A stretch of DNA of 64,000 nt from Alligator mississippiensis (GCF_030867095.1 NC_081824.1:355181329-355245328); one strand, 5' to 3'; positions 1 through 11,003 are shown, counted from the first letter of the stretch. Numbers and translations: made by a program. The notes: generated by a model from the letters alone, not told the origin.

Positions 1-689
1 TCCCCCCACAAAATGTACTCTGATTATTTACTTGTTACTGGAAAATGATTGCAGATTTAGCAAATGTAATTGCTGCTGAGTTTCTTGGAAAAAGTATCAT
101 TTTCCCATGTATATTTAACACCTTCTTACAGAACTGGGTCAGCTTTTGTCTGAAGAGGAAGCTTCTCACAGACACAGATTTTAAAACCTCAAAGTACCTT
201 CTTGTAAAGTGAGCAGAGCATGTTCCGAATGTGGAATTTTAAGTCCGCTTCTTTTAATGCTCCGGTAACGCTCACTTCATTTTTGGCACATTGGCTCTTC
301 CCTTTTGGGTTTTAACAGATTTGGGCTAAAATGTTCCCAAATGCAACAGTCAAATCCAATTTTTTGATCTGCACATGAGATCATGAGATTGTGGCTTACC
401 AGCCATGCCTGGTAGTTTTCAAGGGCAACAGCAAGTCTCTCTGGAGCCATTAAAAGGGATCACATTGGGGAGAGGAGTTGTAGAGATCCAGGGTTTACAT
501 CAAGGTATGCAACCAGGTAGGTGGAGCCAGCCCTGTTTTGTAAAGTGTGGAGGATGTGGTTTGAAAAAGAAATTACTCACACACTTTGGAAATCCTTCAG
601 ATAAGCATCCTGCTGTTTGAATGTTTTCCTAAACTGCATATGCACCCAAGGAAGGTTGGTTTCGAGGGTAAGCTATCGCCTATGATTTG
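1..689. other. No recognised feature (left edge)
   Basis: Unique-looking AT-rich DNA. A 71-codon frame at 405-620 has no recognisable domain and no splice context, so I treat it as chance. Confidence 0.5.
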
Positions 690-800
690 GCTGATTTGCA
701 TCCAGTTGACAGACTTTCAGTGTGACCTTTGGTAAGTAATTTTCCCCTCCCTGTGCTTCCATTCTTCAGTCTGTCAGATAAGAATAACACAACTTACTTT
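690..800 (+). repeat. MIR-like SINE fragment
   Basis: The order of words matches the core and 3' part of MIR-type SINEs: 'cagtgtgacctttggtaagt', then a pyrimidine-rich 'cctccctgtgcttcc', then 'cagtctgtcagataagaata'. The known family reads 'gtgtgaccttgggcaagtca', 'ctgtgcctcagtttcc', 'atctgtaaaatgggga'. The copy is old and diverged. The GTAAGT near 729 belongs to this repeat and should not be used as an exon donor. Confidence 0.55.
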
Positions 801-879
801 CTTCTTCTGTGTTGTCTGTTATAGAATTTAGACACGTACAGTTAGAAGGCTAGAGCCAGAATCAGTGTACCCAGACCAT

Positions 880-1308
880 TTCCTTCTTATTTGTCTAAGC
901 TGTTCTTGATATCTTCCAGTGATGGGAAGCCCACAACTGTTCTATGTAGCCTGTTCCAGTGCTACTATCCGTATAGCTAGAAAATATCTAACCTAAAACT
1001 TTTTTTTTGGTCCTGCAAATTCAGCTCATTTTATTTTGTCCTAGCCTTAGCAGGACATAAAGAACAACTAATTGTTGTCCTCTCTGTAATGCTCTATTAC
1101 TCTTATTTGGGCTCTTAGTTTGTCTTATCAAGTATAGTGCCCAAAACCGTACATACCATCCAACTGAAATCTCATCAACATGAAATAGAGCAGAATACAT
1201 ATGTCCTGTATCTTACGTATGACTCTACATCAAAAAATTGAATTACCTTTTCTTTCCCTTTATTACAACAGTACCATATATATGATAGATATTAAGTTTA
1301 TAACTTAA
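880..1308 (-). mobile_element. Old CR1 LINE, 3' portion (part 1 of a split copy)
   Basis: On the minus strand this follows the CR1 RT C-terminal and 3' region. Recognisable words on the plus strand are 'cctgttccagtgctac', 'aaaatatctaacctaaaact', 'gtgcccaaaaccgtacatac' and 'aactgaaatctcatcaacat'. These correspond to the CR1 segments normally reading 'cctgttccagtg', 'taatatccaacctaaac' and 'gtgcccagaactggacacag'. Many changes and indels leave no usable frame, so this is one of the oldest CR1 copies here. It continues at about 1553 after a foreign insert. Confidence 0.6.
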
Positions 1309-1553
1309 AAGCAGCCAGCTGCTTGCATGTATCCTTGCCCCTGATTCCTGTCTTCTTTGTAGCAAGGGTAAGTGCAGATGCAGCAGCAAAGAAGGCTCTA
1401 CAGTGGAGGGGAATGCTGCAGAAGGGGCATGGGGAAGGGGAGCGAGGGCTCCACACCACCACCCCTTCACCCTAGATTTGACATCTGTGAGCCAGATCAG
1501 ACGTCTTTGTGTACTGGATCCAGCTTATGGGCCGTAGGTTGCTGATCCCTGGC
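1309..1553. mobile_element. hAT-like fragment inserted in the old CR1
   Basis: This GC-rich block interrupts CR1 sequence. Its right end, 'ggttgctgatccctg', matches the type of terminal repeat seen in the hAT MITE ending at 35707 ('ggttgctggcccctg'). I cannot see a matching left terminal repeat, so the left end is probably deleted or diverged. The block is bounded by CR1 sequence on both sides. Confidence 0.4.
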
Positions 1554-1850
1554 CTAGCCAGTTATTCCCCATTTTGTATTTGTACATTTGGGTTTTCCTT
1601 CCTAACCATATTGCTTGGCACTTGGTGCTATTGAATTTCATTTTGCTGATTTATGACATTTCTCTAATTTGTGAAAACCACATTGAATTCTGTTCCTGCC
1701 TTACAGAGTACCTGCATGCTCTTGCAGCCCAGCCACATTCACAGGTTTTAGAAGCATACTATTTTATTCACCATTATAAGCACATTAATGAAAACATTAT
1801 TAAACAGACTGCAGCCCAGGACAAAGCCTGGTAAGACCCCATGTTTGAAA
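1554..1850 (-). mobile_element. Old CR1 LINE, RT portion (part 2 of a split copy)
   Basis: The plus-strand words 'tattccccattttgtatttg', 'cattgaattctgttcctgcc', 'cattaatgaaaacattatta' and 'cccaggacaaagcctgg' follow the minus-strand CR1 RT region around the FADD motif, in the expected order. An 86-codon plus-strand frame at 1574-1834 is an antisense shadow of this element. The apparent splice donor near 1830 lies in the repeat. Confidence 0.6.
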
Positions 1851-1913
1851 TACTTACCTAGTTTGAAAGTGAACATTCATAATGCTTTGGTCTAAATGAC
1901 AATATGTTTAGAT

Positions 1914-2219
1914 CAGGGGTGTCAAAATCAACTGGCTCCCCAGGCTGGATCTGTTATGTAGGGTCCCTCCCAGGCTGGATCTGGAAGGCAGGGAGCCTCA
2001 TGGGCTAGATCTGGATCTAGCAGTGGCACCCAGGCAAGGGGTGGTGACATGAGGGTTAACACAACTATCTATCTCTCTGTTCCTCCCCGCGGCTGACATG
2101 CCCCCCCAGCTAGGCTCCATACTCTGGAATTTGATGGTGGGCCTTTCCATTTTTACCCCACTCAGAGGCCTTCCGGGATGAAAAGGCTCTAAGGAGTAGA
2201 TATCGTCTGTGGGCCCCTG
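1914..2219. mobile_element. hAT non-autonomous element with 8-bp target duplication
   Basis: The ends form a short inverted repeat: CAGGGG at the left and CCCCTG at the right. The left end 'caggggtgtcaaaatc' is a typical hAT terminus. The flanks GTTTAGAT (1906-1913) and GTTTAGAC (2220-2227) are an 8-bp target-site duplication with one mismatch, as expected for hAT. The 306-bp element has no transposase frame. A 127-codon minus-strand frame over it is not supported as a gene. Confidence 0.7.
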
Positions 2220-2227
2220 GTTTAGAC

Positions 2228-3300
2228 CATATTTTCCTGGTTTGCTTAGGGAAATATGGTCTGTTCTCATGTAGGAGAGCGATGAGAAACTTACTAAAGT
2301 CAAGATATGTTCTCCCTTATCCAATAGGCCAGGTATCTTGTCAGACATTGCTTTGAAACAGTTAGTTCTCGACAAAACCATGTTGTCTTCGCCTCGTCAT
2401 TTACATGGATCTTTACATTTGCTCTTCATTGAAGAATATATTTACCTAAAAAAAAAACCCTGCATAAAAAAGAGTTGACCCTTCCCTCACATATCCTCCA
2501 CATATGTGCATTTGTTGTGTGGTTAAAAGGTATTAAGAAGGACTTGCTGTGTGTGCAAGTTTCTGAAATGACTTGTTTTCTTGTGTAGCACATAAACAAG
2601 TCATTTAAAGGAACAAAGTCTGAAAGTGAATCATAAACTTGTGTTTTGTTTAGTAGAGTAGAAAATGTTTTCATAAAACTTTGCTGGGCGTGAGAACACA
2701 GATAGCCAGTGTGGGATTGAAACATTGGAGTGTGCCTTCAAATTGAGAGGCACTGCAGAGCTAATTTGCATGGACAGGTTGATAACAAATTCTGGTAACT
2801 CTGTGCCAAGGCTAACAACATTATAGCTTAAAATATGACAGGAAGAAGCATGAGAATCTACTTAAAGAGGCATGAGTAAACAATTTTGTTGATCACCACA
2901 TTAATAAATCCATATTAATAAATGTGATCTAAGAAAAACATGTTCTTTTACATAGAAACCTTATCAGAAGTCTGACATAAACTATCTGTTTGACAGAACA
3001 GGAATGAAATCTCATCTGGTTAAAAAATGAGTTTCTTTCTTTGAGATAATTTTGTAGCGTGTTGGGAGTATAATTAAAAATCCCCAAAGCTGAATACCTT
3101 CCCAGCCTGAGGAGAATTTGTTTATAGATCAACTCAAACTTTGCATCTGACTCCTATATGTATAATCACTCCAAACCAAATCACCAGATAGACATAGGCC
3201 TGAAATTTGGGAATTTTCCCAGACTGACTTTGCATCTGATACATAAAATATATTCCCAAAACAAGCATTCCTTTGTGCATCTATTGACTATGAAGTAAAA
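2228..3300. other. No recognised feature
   Basis: AT-rich spacer. Minus-strand frames at 2426-2725 and 2929-3132 resemble no family that I know and have no splice context. Confidence 0.5.
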
Positions 3301-3304
3301 GCAT

Positions 3305-3420
3305 TGCCTGGAATTCCTGATTCTGCCACAAAGATCCTGTGTTACCTTTGGCAGATCACATAATCTACCCCATATCTCCTCATCTCTACAGTTCAGTGAT
3401 GAGAGTCAGGCACTTAGATA
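3305..3420 (+). repeat. MIR-like SINE fragment
   Basis: The words 'attctgccacaaagatcctg', 'gttacctttggcagatcaca' and 'atctcctcatctctacag' follow the MIR core (gctctgccac, gtgaccttgggcaagtca, cctcatctgtaaa). The copy is diverged and has no flanking duplication that I can see. Confidence 0.5.
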
Positions 3421-3479
3421 GATTCATTTTTATACAAACATGTTGTTACTTATTTACAATTTTAGGGTTCTTTCCTTTC

Positions 3480-3800
3480 TGTAATTTTATCGCAGTAGTA
3501 AAGGAATAAAGAAAGAAAACCAGTGACAACTGAGAGCAGATGAAAGGATGGTAGAATGGAGTAGGGAGACAAATGGAGGAAATGGAATTAAAGCAGGGAA
3601 GGAGACAGGTTTGGGAAGAAAGGTCTAGTTATAAGGAGAAGATACACTAGGGAAGATAAGGACCTGAGAGGTAGCTGACTGGCTATTGCATACTGAAAAC
3701 TACAGCTGTGCTAGTCTTTTTAAAAGAGGAGTGACAGACTTGCCAGTTAACATCTACTCAGAGAAAGGTGAAGGGACAGGTCCATCTCTCTTGGTAAAAA
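3480..3800. other. Purine-rich stretch, no gene
   Basis: From about 3500 to 3740 the plus strand is strongly enriched in A and G (for example 'agaaaggtctagttataagg'). No motif or frame of interest is visible. Confidence 0.4.
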
Positions 3801-4034
3801 CAACCATCACCAAAGTCACAGTTGATCCGCTTTATTAAGAAAAACATACATCACTCATGCTCCCGCATCAGACAGGGGCCCAGTACAGGACAATGGGTGA
3901 TGTATTCCATTTGCCCAAAGACTCCCTGCATCCCTCACAGCCCTTCAATTCCATGCCAGGACTTGGGTCTTATGCTGATCCATATCTCACATGGTGGCAA
4001 GGGTTGGCTCAGGTCCTGGCATAAAGTGACATGG

Positions 4035-4330
4035 AGGCATGAGGTGGCATAGTACCTGGGGAATACCTTGTTCCCTGTGCCTCCACACTGTGAACTTGCA
4101 CTGGATCCTATGCCAACCCGTGCTTCATTTGGAAGCACAGATCAACATGAATCCCAGTGTGGAGGCACAGGGTGCTGGGAATTCCCTGGGCCCCATGCCA
4201 GCACGTGTCTCCTTCCAACAACCCATTCCTTTGCATGAAGTATTTGTGGGACCTGAAACAGGTCCCAGTATGGAGGTGCAGGTCCCATGACCACTTCCTT
4301 GGGTTCCATGCCTCCACGCTGGGATCCATC
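4035..4330. repeat. GC-rich local direct and inverted repeats
   Basis: An 18-bp perfect inverted repeat, CCCTGTGCCTCCACACTG, occupies 4073-4090 and 4155-4172 with a 64-nt spacer. A related direct copy 'cccagtatggaggtgcagg' lies 111 bp after 'cccagtgtggaggcacagg', and another inverted variant occurs near 4306-4323. The overlapping frames on both strands here are produced by this repeat structure. Confidence 0.6.
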
Positions 4331-4399
4331 TGGGCTTTCTCTACTTAAGATGTGCCCCTGGAGATCCTGGGGCAGTTCTCCATAAATGGAGAACCCCAA

Positions 4400-6310
4400 C
4401 TTTCCCTACTTATAGACAGTCACCTGAGATTTCCCAGGGTGTGTCTTTTTTAAGCAGAGAAATCTGGGGAGGTGATTCCAGGGCTTGTAGGGCTGAATCC
4501 TGCATGGGAATCCCTGGGTGTGCAGGGTCAAGGCCCTCAAAACTCTGAAACATCTGCCCAGGGGAGGTGGAGAGTTTGGGCAGCTGAGAGCAAACAAACC
4601 TCCACTGGAATAAAGCAGTACTATTACTACTAACATTACCTTCGTTGTGCCACATCAGATAAGGACATCTGTTTGCTCACCACTTGTGCCACCATGAACA
4701 TTTTTATGGTGGCACAAATGTGACATCAAGCGGCATCTGTTTTTGCCATCTTTGATCAAAGGATTTCTGGGAGTTCTACAATTCTTTCTTCTCCTTATGT
4801 TCCTATCAAACATTGAGGGGGACTCCAGGGTTAAAAGCAGATAATGGGACAAAACAGCACGGGAATTTTTTAAAACCAGGATTGAGATTTTTGGAATTCT
4901 TCAGTGGATGTCCCTCCTTGATAAGAAATGGCTAAAGATGGGATTTTCCCAAGGGAACTAAAGAGGAGTCCTATTGATTCTGAATGGGACACATGCTCCT
5001 AAACCACTTGGATACATTAAAAATAAGTGCTGTGAATTTCTAATATTAAAAAACCTTGAGTCAGGTCTTGGAAAAAAAAGCAAAGGAGTTCAATTTATGT
5101 ATCACAAAACTAAACCTAATAATATATTTAATATCATTTTTATTTGCCTTCTGGTTTTAAGCCTCTTAGAGTGCCAGGGTCACATTTTAAAGTTTTTCTA
5201 CATTATCATGAGGGCTAGAAAATTACTAATTATTTGAATGAAAGCTGAGATTCCCATGGCTTTATACAGGTCCATCAGCTGGGCTTTTAAAGCCTGCTCC
5301 CCTCTCCCCCTCCCCCCCTCATGCTAATTAGCATGAATCTTGCAAGAAAATGATTGGAGCTGGCAATACTTGAAGATTCTACCCTAAACCTTAATTCCAC
5401 CATTCTGAGAAACTCACCCAGATTTCTCTCACATCATGAATATCATAATGAAAATATTTTCTTCTTGATCTAAAAGAGGAAAGAAAACTCCTTTCTATTT
5501 GTATTCTTTGTCCAAATAGAAAATAACTCCTATAGTAAATAGGAGATTTTGACAACAAGCAAGACTGAGATTGTGTAAGAATCTCATATGAGTCATGCAT
5601 GGATTTTTACAGGTTCAGAGGTATAGTTCAAATGGGTTCATTCTCAGTTCAGCTGAACTCACATGAACCACACGAGCCTAGAAATTGGTCTGGAAATCAT
5701 TGCATCCAACTTACTAGTGATGTTTTCAGAATTCAGTTATACCTTGCTATGTGCTTGTGCAATGCTAGGTACAACAGGACTTCAAATAGTACTAAAAAGT
5801 TCTACAATGACTAAGAAGCAGGTAGTCTTATAGTATTCAGGTAGAAAGGGTTGATTACTAGCTAAAGTATATAGAAGTGCTAAATTTAAATACAAATGGC
5901 CTTATTACCCCAAAGGGAAGGGGCAGGGAACTGAAAAGTGTCCACTTATGGAATGTCCTATTAATTCTTTCTGGGGTGAGGTTGGATGATAATGGAGGCT
6001 AGTCATAGAAATAGGAGAGAGTTAGCCTCCATCTTCATATAAGCATTCTTATTCCCTGACCTACACAGATCTTGAAACAGTTGGATGGGGAGCATCTGTG
6101 ACACAAGAAACAATGTGAGCATAAGTCATGGCTCCAACTGGTCACCATTGGCTCCTTGAAAACGTGGCTCCTGGGAGTTCGCCTACTGGCAAACCCCTCC
6201 AAACAACTCACCTCATGATAACAAGACTGGCATTAACTTGTTTCTAAAAGTCCCACAGATTTTGAGGCTCTAGAACTATGCCATGGTAAGCTGCAGTACT
6301 TCTGAGACTG
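4400..6310. other. No recognised gene
   Basis: Mixed unique sequence. Frames at 4406-4655 (minus) and 4974-5237 (plus) have no known domain. The only distinct site is the palindrome at 5319-5336, listed separately. Confidence 0.45.
5319..5336. promoter_or_regulatory. Perfect palindrome with two octamer-like POU half-sites
   Basis: TCATGCTAATTAGCATGA is its own reverse complement. It holds ATGCTAAT on each strand and a TAATTA homeodomain core, directly after a C-rich tract. POU and homeodomain factors bind such motifs. Whether it acts as an enhancer element here is inference. Confidence 0.3.
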
Positions 6311-6319
6311 TTCCTTCCA

Positions 6320-6845
6320 AAATCATAAAACCTGAACCCCATGGCTCACCTCTGGAAAATCCTCTACATGAAATGAGAAGGTCTCCACACAAACATCAGC
6401 ATCCTTGCTGAAGTCAGTGTTACCAGCACTGAGTCTGTGATCCTCAAGCAATAACTTCACTGGACCAGATGTTGTGTGTGGATGCCTGACTCTGGACTCC
6501 CAAAACAAGTGCTCTACTTCCAGCTTTTAGTCATGACCTGAGATCTCACAGTGGCCAAAGGAAATGCTATAAGGGCACATTGAAAGCACACCTCAAGAAA
6601 ATGGATGCTGGCATCAAGAGAAGGAGCTGGCTGCTGACCAACTCCAATGGCACTGCAACCACAATCAAGTGGCAGCCCATTTCGAGGTAAGGCGTCTTGC
6701 CCTCCAAGCAGAGAAGAGAGAACAGAGGAACTAAAAGGGAAGAAATCCCAGCCTGTAGTCTACTCTCCCCTGAGGAAAGATCTGCAAGTTCTGTGTCTCA
6801 AGAATTGGACTCTTTAACCGTCCATGAACTGTGGTAGAGATTGAA
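6320..6845 (+). pseudogene. Decayed C-terminus of a non-CR1 LINE polyprotein
   Basis: The plus-strand frames, broken by stops and frameshifts, still spell the tail of a non-LTR retrotransposon ORF. In order these are: 'TSTESVILKQ-LHWTR' near 6410-6465, then 'WMPDSGLPKQVLYFQL' at about 6479-6526 (family pattern R-MPD-R-PKQ-LY-L), then an 'AAHFEVRRLALQAEKREQR' stretch near 6673-6730, then 'CKFC..SRIGLFN' near 6784-6825. The last is the CxxC and RIGL zinc-knuckle-like end typical of these proteins. CR1 copies lack this tail, so this is a second LINE lineage; I cannot name its clade. The 61-codon minus-strand frame at 6323-6508 is an antisense shadow. The fragment is inactive. Confidence 0.55.
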
Positions 6846-7087
6846 TCAAGGGGTTGCTAATGGAATCCCATGTTACATTAATAGAGGGGATCCTGGTTAG
6901 AGAGGGTGAGTAAAAAGTGAGGGAAATGATGCTACAAAGACAGCAGCTATGTATTTTTCATGTATTGTGTTGATATTCTTCTACAGAGCACAGGAAGAGT
7001 GGGAAAAAGGATTTAGAAAAGTGTTAACTGAGTGTATTCAAACTTCTGAGTGGATTCAGGATATTTATTTTTGGCATTGGTAGAATA

Positions 7088-8262
7088 TATCAAATGTCAT
7101 AGATTTCATAGACATTCGGGCTGGAAGGGACCCTGGAGAGGATCATCAAGTCCAGCCCCCTGCCCAGGGGCAGGAAGTTGCAGGGATCATAGGATACCAG
7201 CAAGATAAACATCCAAAAGTGTCTTGAAGGTGTTCAAAGTGGGTGCTTGAACCACCTCCAGCGGCAGTCTATTTCAAACCTTGGGGGCTTGGACAGTAAA
7301 GAAGTTCTTCCTTATGACCAGCCTGAAACGGTCGCAGAGGAGTTTGTGACCATTCGATCTTGTCATCACTTGAGGCACTCTGGTGAACAGATGTTTCCCC
7401 AGATCCTGGTGAACACCCCTAAAAAACTTATAGGTGGCCACCAGATCGCCCCTGAGCCTGCGCTTTTCCAGGCTGAAGAGTCCCATGGCTCTCAGCCTCT
7501 CGTCATAAGGTCTGTTATCCTGCCCTCTGATCACGTGCGTGGCTCTCCTCTGCACACTCTCAAGCTTCTCCACATCCTTTTTGAATTGTGGAGCCCAAAA
7601 CTGGACGCAGTACTCCAGCTGCAGCCTCACCAAGGCCAAGTACAATGGGAGAATGACGTCCTGGGATTTGCTTGAGAAGCATCTATGGATGCAAGCCAGC
7701 ATTTTGCTCACTTTACTAGCCGCAGCATCACATTGAAGGCTCATGTTCATCTTGTAGTCAATCATGACCCCCAAGTCCCTTTCATCTGTAGTGCTAACCA
7801 GCGTAGCACTGCTAAGCCTATAAGCATGCTGCAGGTTTTTCCTCCCAAGGTGGAGAACCTTGCATTTTTCAGTGTTAAACACCATCATGTTCTCATCTGC
7901 CCATTTCACAAGCCTGTTAAGATCTGCCTGGATCACCCTCCCGTCCTCGGGTGTGGATGTTTTACCCCAGAGTTTGGTGTCATCGGCGAACTTGGCCAGC
8001 TCACTTCTGACACCAATGTCTACATCATTGATGAAGATGTTAAAAAGTAAGGGCCCTAGGACAGAACCCTGAGAGACCCCGCTGGTCACCATCATGATTG
8101 ACTTCCGTCAACCACCACCCTCTAGGTCCTGCCACGGAGCCAATTCCCCAGCCAGCAGATCATGGTGAGGTTGAGGCCTCAGTTAGCCAGTTTTGCCAAG
8201 GGGTGATCATGGGATACAGATTGAAGGCTTTTTTAACATCAAGATATATGACATCAAATGAA
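7088..8262 (-). mobile_element. 5'-truncated CR1 LINE
   Basis: The 3' end is at the left, where the plus strand reads 'catagatttcatagac' followed by the conserved 'ggctggaagggaccctggag' of the CR1 3' UTR. The copy runs through the RT C-terminal part and ends in RT sequence near 8262, so it lacks ORF1, the endonuclease and the N-terminal half of RT. It has one of the best preserved frames in the window and is probably among the younger insertions. Confidence 0.9.
7187..8095 (-). pseudogene. CR1 reverse transcriptase, C-terminal fragment
   Basis: In the 273-codon open part (8095-7274) residues 5-19 are the SGVSQGSVLGPLLFN motif and residues 36-41 are FADDTK, the catalytic Asp-Asp site. These are followed by the CR1 'KCKVLHLGR', 'LEYCVQFWAP', 'RRATHVIRGQ' and 'FRLVIRKNFF' blocks. 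After '...APKV' the expected Trp codon is TGA. In the same frame, CR1-like sequence (NRLPLEVV...) continues to a natural-looking stop at 7187-7189. One nonsense mutation and the 5' truncation therefore separate it from an intact C-terminus. The first Met is not a real start. Confidence 0.85.
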
Positions 8263-8935
8263 TAGCCTCAAACTCTAAATCTATCCACAGCTCAACTATC
8301 ACTCAGCAGATGGAATTCAGATGTCCCCACTCTGACATCTTACCAGTTTCCAAAGGTTGACTGGTAAAGACTTTAGAGATAGATCCCAAATCATTTTTAC
8401 TTGGGTGCCTAAAAAAAGATTTAAATAGAATTTTTAAAGCACCTAAGTCCAAATGCATGATCGAGAAAACCTCTGTTCAGTGGTCATATGTTCTGGAAGT
8501 ACCTAAACTCACTTCACGAGAAAATTCCCCAGGAGCTTAGCATTCTGTTTTCTGCAGGTACCCAAGAACTCCCCTGGTCTGAGCAGCTAGCTCCCATCTA
8601 AGCCTTGTTTAGGTATATCAACTAGATGCAGTAATGCCTAAACACCACATGTATACTACTTCTTCCTGACCTCAGACTGCTGCTAAGGGAATAAGTCTGG
8701 CCAGGGAGCACCTGAGACTTCCAATCTGGTAATTAGGATCAGGCCCAAGGACTTACTTCCTGCTGTGCACCTGGCTTGGAAAGACACATCAGAGACATGG
8801 CCTAAATCTCCTGAAGAGCCTAAAAGCATGTCTTACACACACCTACAGCACTGAGAATTACACAAAACAGACCAGATGCTTTCAGTTGTTCTTTGTAGGT
8901 GCTTAACTCTCCCAGTTGACTGCCTGATGGTCCTC
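8263..8935. other. No recognised gene
   Basis: Unique-looking sequence with several 'gcacctaagtcc' and 'aggtgcttaactctcc' words. These recur near 9780, 19380, 44440 and 63040 and may mark an old dispersed repeat. Confidence 0.4.
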
Positions 8936-9280
8936 CACATTAACTCTGACGGTTTGGGTTACCTACCTGCAGGGGGGCGCTGCCCCCCCCAGGCAAACCC
9001 CAGCTGCGGTTTGGGCAGGGAGGAGGGTTAAACACTCCTTCCCCCACTCAAATTTACTGAGGGCTACAACTATCAACTACAAATCCCAGAGGTACCTGGA
9101 AGCAGGAAGAGGAAGTGATAAGCAACCCTGCAGAGTCCTGCTGCTCTGATTCTGGACTGAAAATCCCAAAGACCTTAGGGGCAGCAGGAAGAGGAAGTGA
9201 ACACAGAGCCATACTCTAGCCCCGCCTCGCTCCTCCCCACCCCCAGCATCTGGCCTGAGCCCCAAAGGCATATGGCTGCA
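8936..9280. repeat. GC-rich segment with an 82-bp tandem duplication
   Basis: The exact 18-mer AGCAGGAAGAGGAAGTGA occurs at 9101-9118 and again at 9183-9200. The preceding 'aaatcccag' and 'aaatcccaa' also match, so an 82-bp unit is present twice. Just upstream is a C- and G-rich hairpin-prone run near 8970-8995. The 64-codon minus-strand frame at 9077-9271 falls over this repeat and is not supported as a gene. Confidence 0.55.
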
Positions 9281-10090
9281 TTTCCTGAATCAAAGTTAAA
9301 TGTATGTTCAGTTCTGTTTCAATTTAATCTCTGAAACTTAGACTAACCTGCAAAGACTGACTCAATTCAGCCTCAAGCTTTTTGACTGTCTGTTGTAGCC
9401 CTAGAGACAGTGGTGGTGAGGAGGATTTCAACTTCCTGTGCCTGGCATGGAGCAGCTAGAAGAAGAGAAAACTTGCCATTGCCACCACTGCCCCTGTCCA
9501 AGCCTGGCACCCCATCAAGCTGTAGCCCATGGCTGGAGTCACTCTGGAGCTCCCCCGTGCCCAGGTCAGCCAGGGACAGAAGTGGCAGTGGGCAGTTTTC
9601 CCTTCCTGTGCCTGCTTGCTGCCCAAGTCCACAGTGTCACCCTGGGGGCTTCAGTATGGGCGCCAGGCTCAGTAGGAGACAGTGGCAGTAGAAGAGGGTT
9701 GCATCATCATATCTCCCCTGGATCTACCCCAAGTCCTTTTTTTTGGTTCTAGCCTTAGTCACTGTAGGTTAGAAATGTCCACTTAGGCACCTTTCTCCAG
9801 AGGACAATCCAAATCAACACGGTTAGGTGCTTTGGCTCAAGGCCTATTAAGTGTTCCACTTGCTTCAAACCTAGGCACTTCTCTCAGGAGGCCTTATCCT
9901 ATCACACCTTTAAATACAGATGTTAACCCTTGTCACAAGTTCTGTGCATACAACTCTGCCATTGTAAGATATCCCATAATAAGATGGCTTACAAATTCTG
10001 TAGAATTTCCCTCAGTTCACAATTTTCCCTGCTTAAAGTCATTAAACATTTGGGATCTTGGCTAGTACTCCAGAGCACACGTAAATGAGG
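9281..10090. other. No recognised gene
   Basis: The 104- and 93-codon overlapping frames at 9410-9752 have biased Pro/Ser/Cys composition and no domain, which fits chance frames in GC-rich sequence. Confidence 0.4.
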
Positions 10091-10094
10091 ATGA

Positions 10095-10185
10095 TGGCTC
10101 ACCTCAGCTGTTTAGCACAATAATTAGGGCACTTACACAGTGAGCAGGAGGCCAAGCTTATAGGCCTCCTTATCCCAGAGGAAGT
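10095..10185 (+). repeat. tRNA-like dispersed repeat, 5' half
   Basis: The words 'tagcacaataattagggcac' and 'gtgagcaggaggccaagctt' fit the dispersed reptile repeat with a tRNA-like head (tagcacagtggttagagcac ... gggagacc). The internal promoter boxes are degraded and the B box is poor, so this is not a functional tRNA gene. Confidence 0.4.
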
Positions 10186-11003
10186 TTAAACTGACATTTT
10201 CCCTAGCCACCATGGGTGAAGTAGGGCTGAAAGCATCCTCTGTGCCTCGTGTTGAAGCTGGTTCATAGCTGGAGAATCAAAGAGCTGCAAGGAAAGCACA
10301 AAGAAGGCAGTATGACTGTGACCTAGTGGGGAGGCACAGAAAAGGGGGAGGGAGGGAGGACAGAAGGTTTCTCTGCTCCCTGTTTTAGTTATCCAACAAA
10401 TAAACATCAGCAGTCCTGGCAACTGGAAGCTTATCCCATGGCAACTCCTTCCTAATTGAGTGTTCAAACCATAAGGCATTCAGTTCCTTCATGGGATAAA
10501 ATGACTGTATATGGAAAATGACTGAGGGCTCACTGGGGGTAGCGGAGTATTGCATTAAGTGAATAGTTGTTTGTAGAGAGTATGAGAGATCCATATTATT
10601 TATATGTGGACCAGTTTATCATCTTGTTAGCTGACTGCAAAAAGTTAATCCCTTTCTAGAGCCACTTGCTGTGACTGGGAGATAGGCAACCAGTAGACTA
10701 GCCTATGTAGCCATGCGTATCTTATGTACGTATGTCTGCTTTGAAAGAAGACTCAATGAAGATTAATTGGCAATTGAATGTGTTTATATCTACATGGTAG
10801 TGTTAGAGAGAGGGTGCAGGTGATTTCATTTTTTGGAAGGAAGGACTCAGCAAAGTTTGGAAAACCTATCTGGTTTCATCAGTTTTTTACTTTATTTAAA
10901 TGTATTTGCCATACCCTCAGTTAAATTTATTTAATGAAAAGAAGTTCTGTGTTTACTTATGTCCGTAACTCAGTATTTATTTTTTTATTATTTGGTTTTA
11001 TAG
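10186..11003. other. No recognised gene; ends in a splice-acceptor-like tract
   Basis: Minus-strand frames at 10186-10594 show no family. The right end is a T-rich tract ending in 'tttggttttatag', which forms the acceptor for the exon candidate that starts at 11004. Confidence 0.4.

Noticed and set aside
729..736. Splice donor GTAAGTAA at the left edge
   Set aside because: It lies inside a MIR-like SINE, where this word is part of the core ('gggcaagtca' position).
2214..2219. Minus-strand 127-codon frame at 1998-2381 as a gene
   Set aside because: It spans the right half of a hAT MITE and its target duplication, so the frame postdates the insertion and is chance.
7247..8072. Plus-strand frames of 142, 121, 70 and 65 codons
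   Set aside because: They are antisense to the well-supported CR1 reverse-transcriptase frame on the minus strand.
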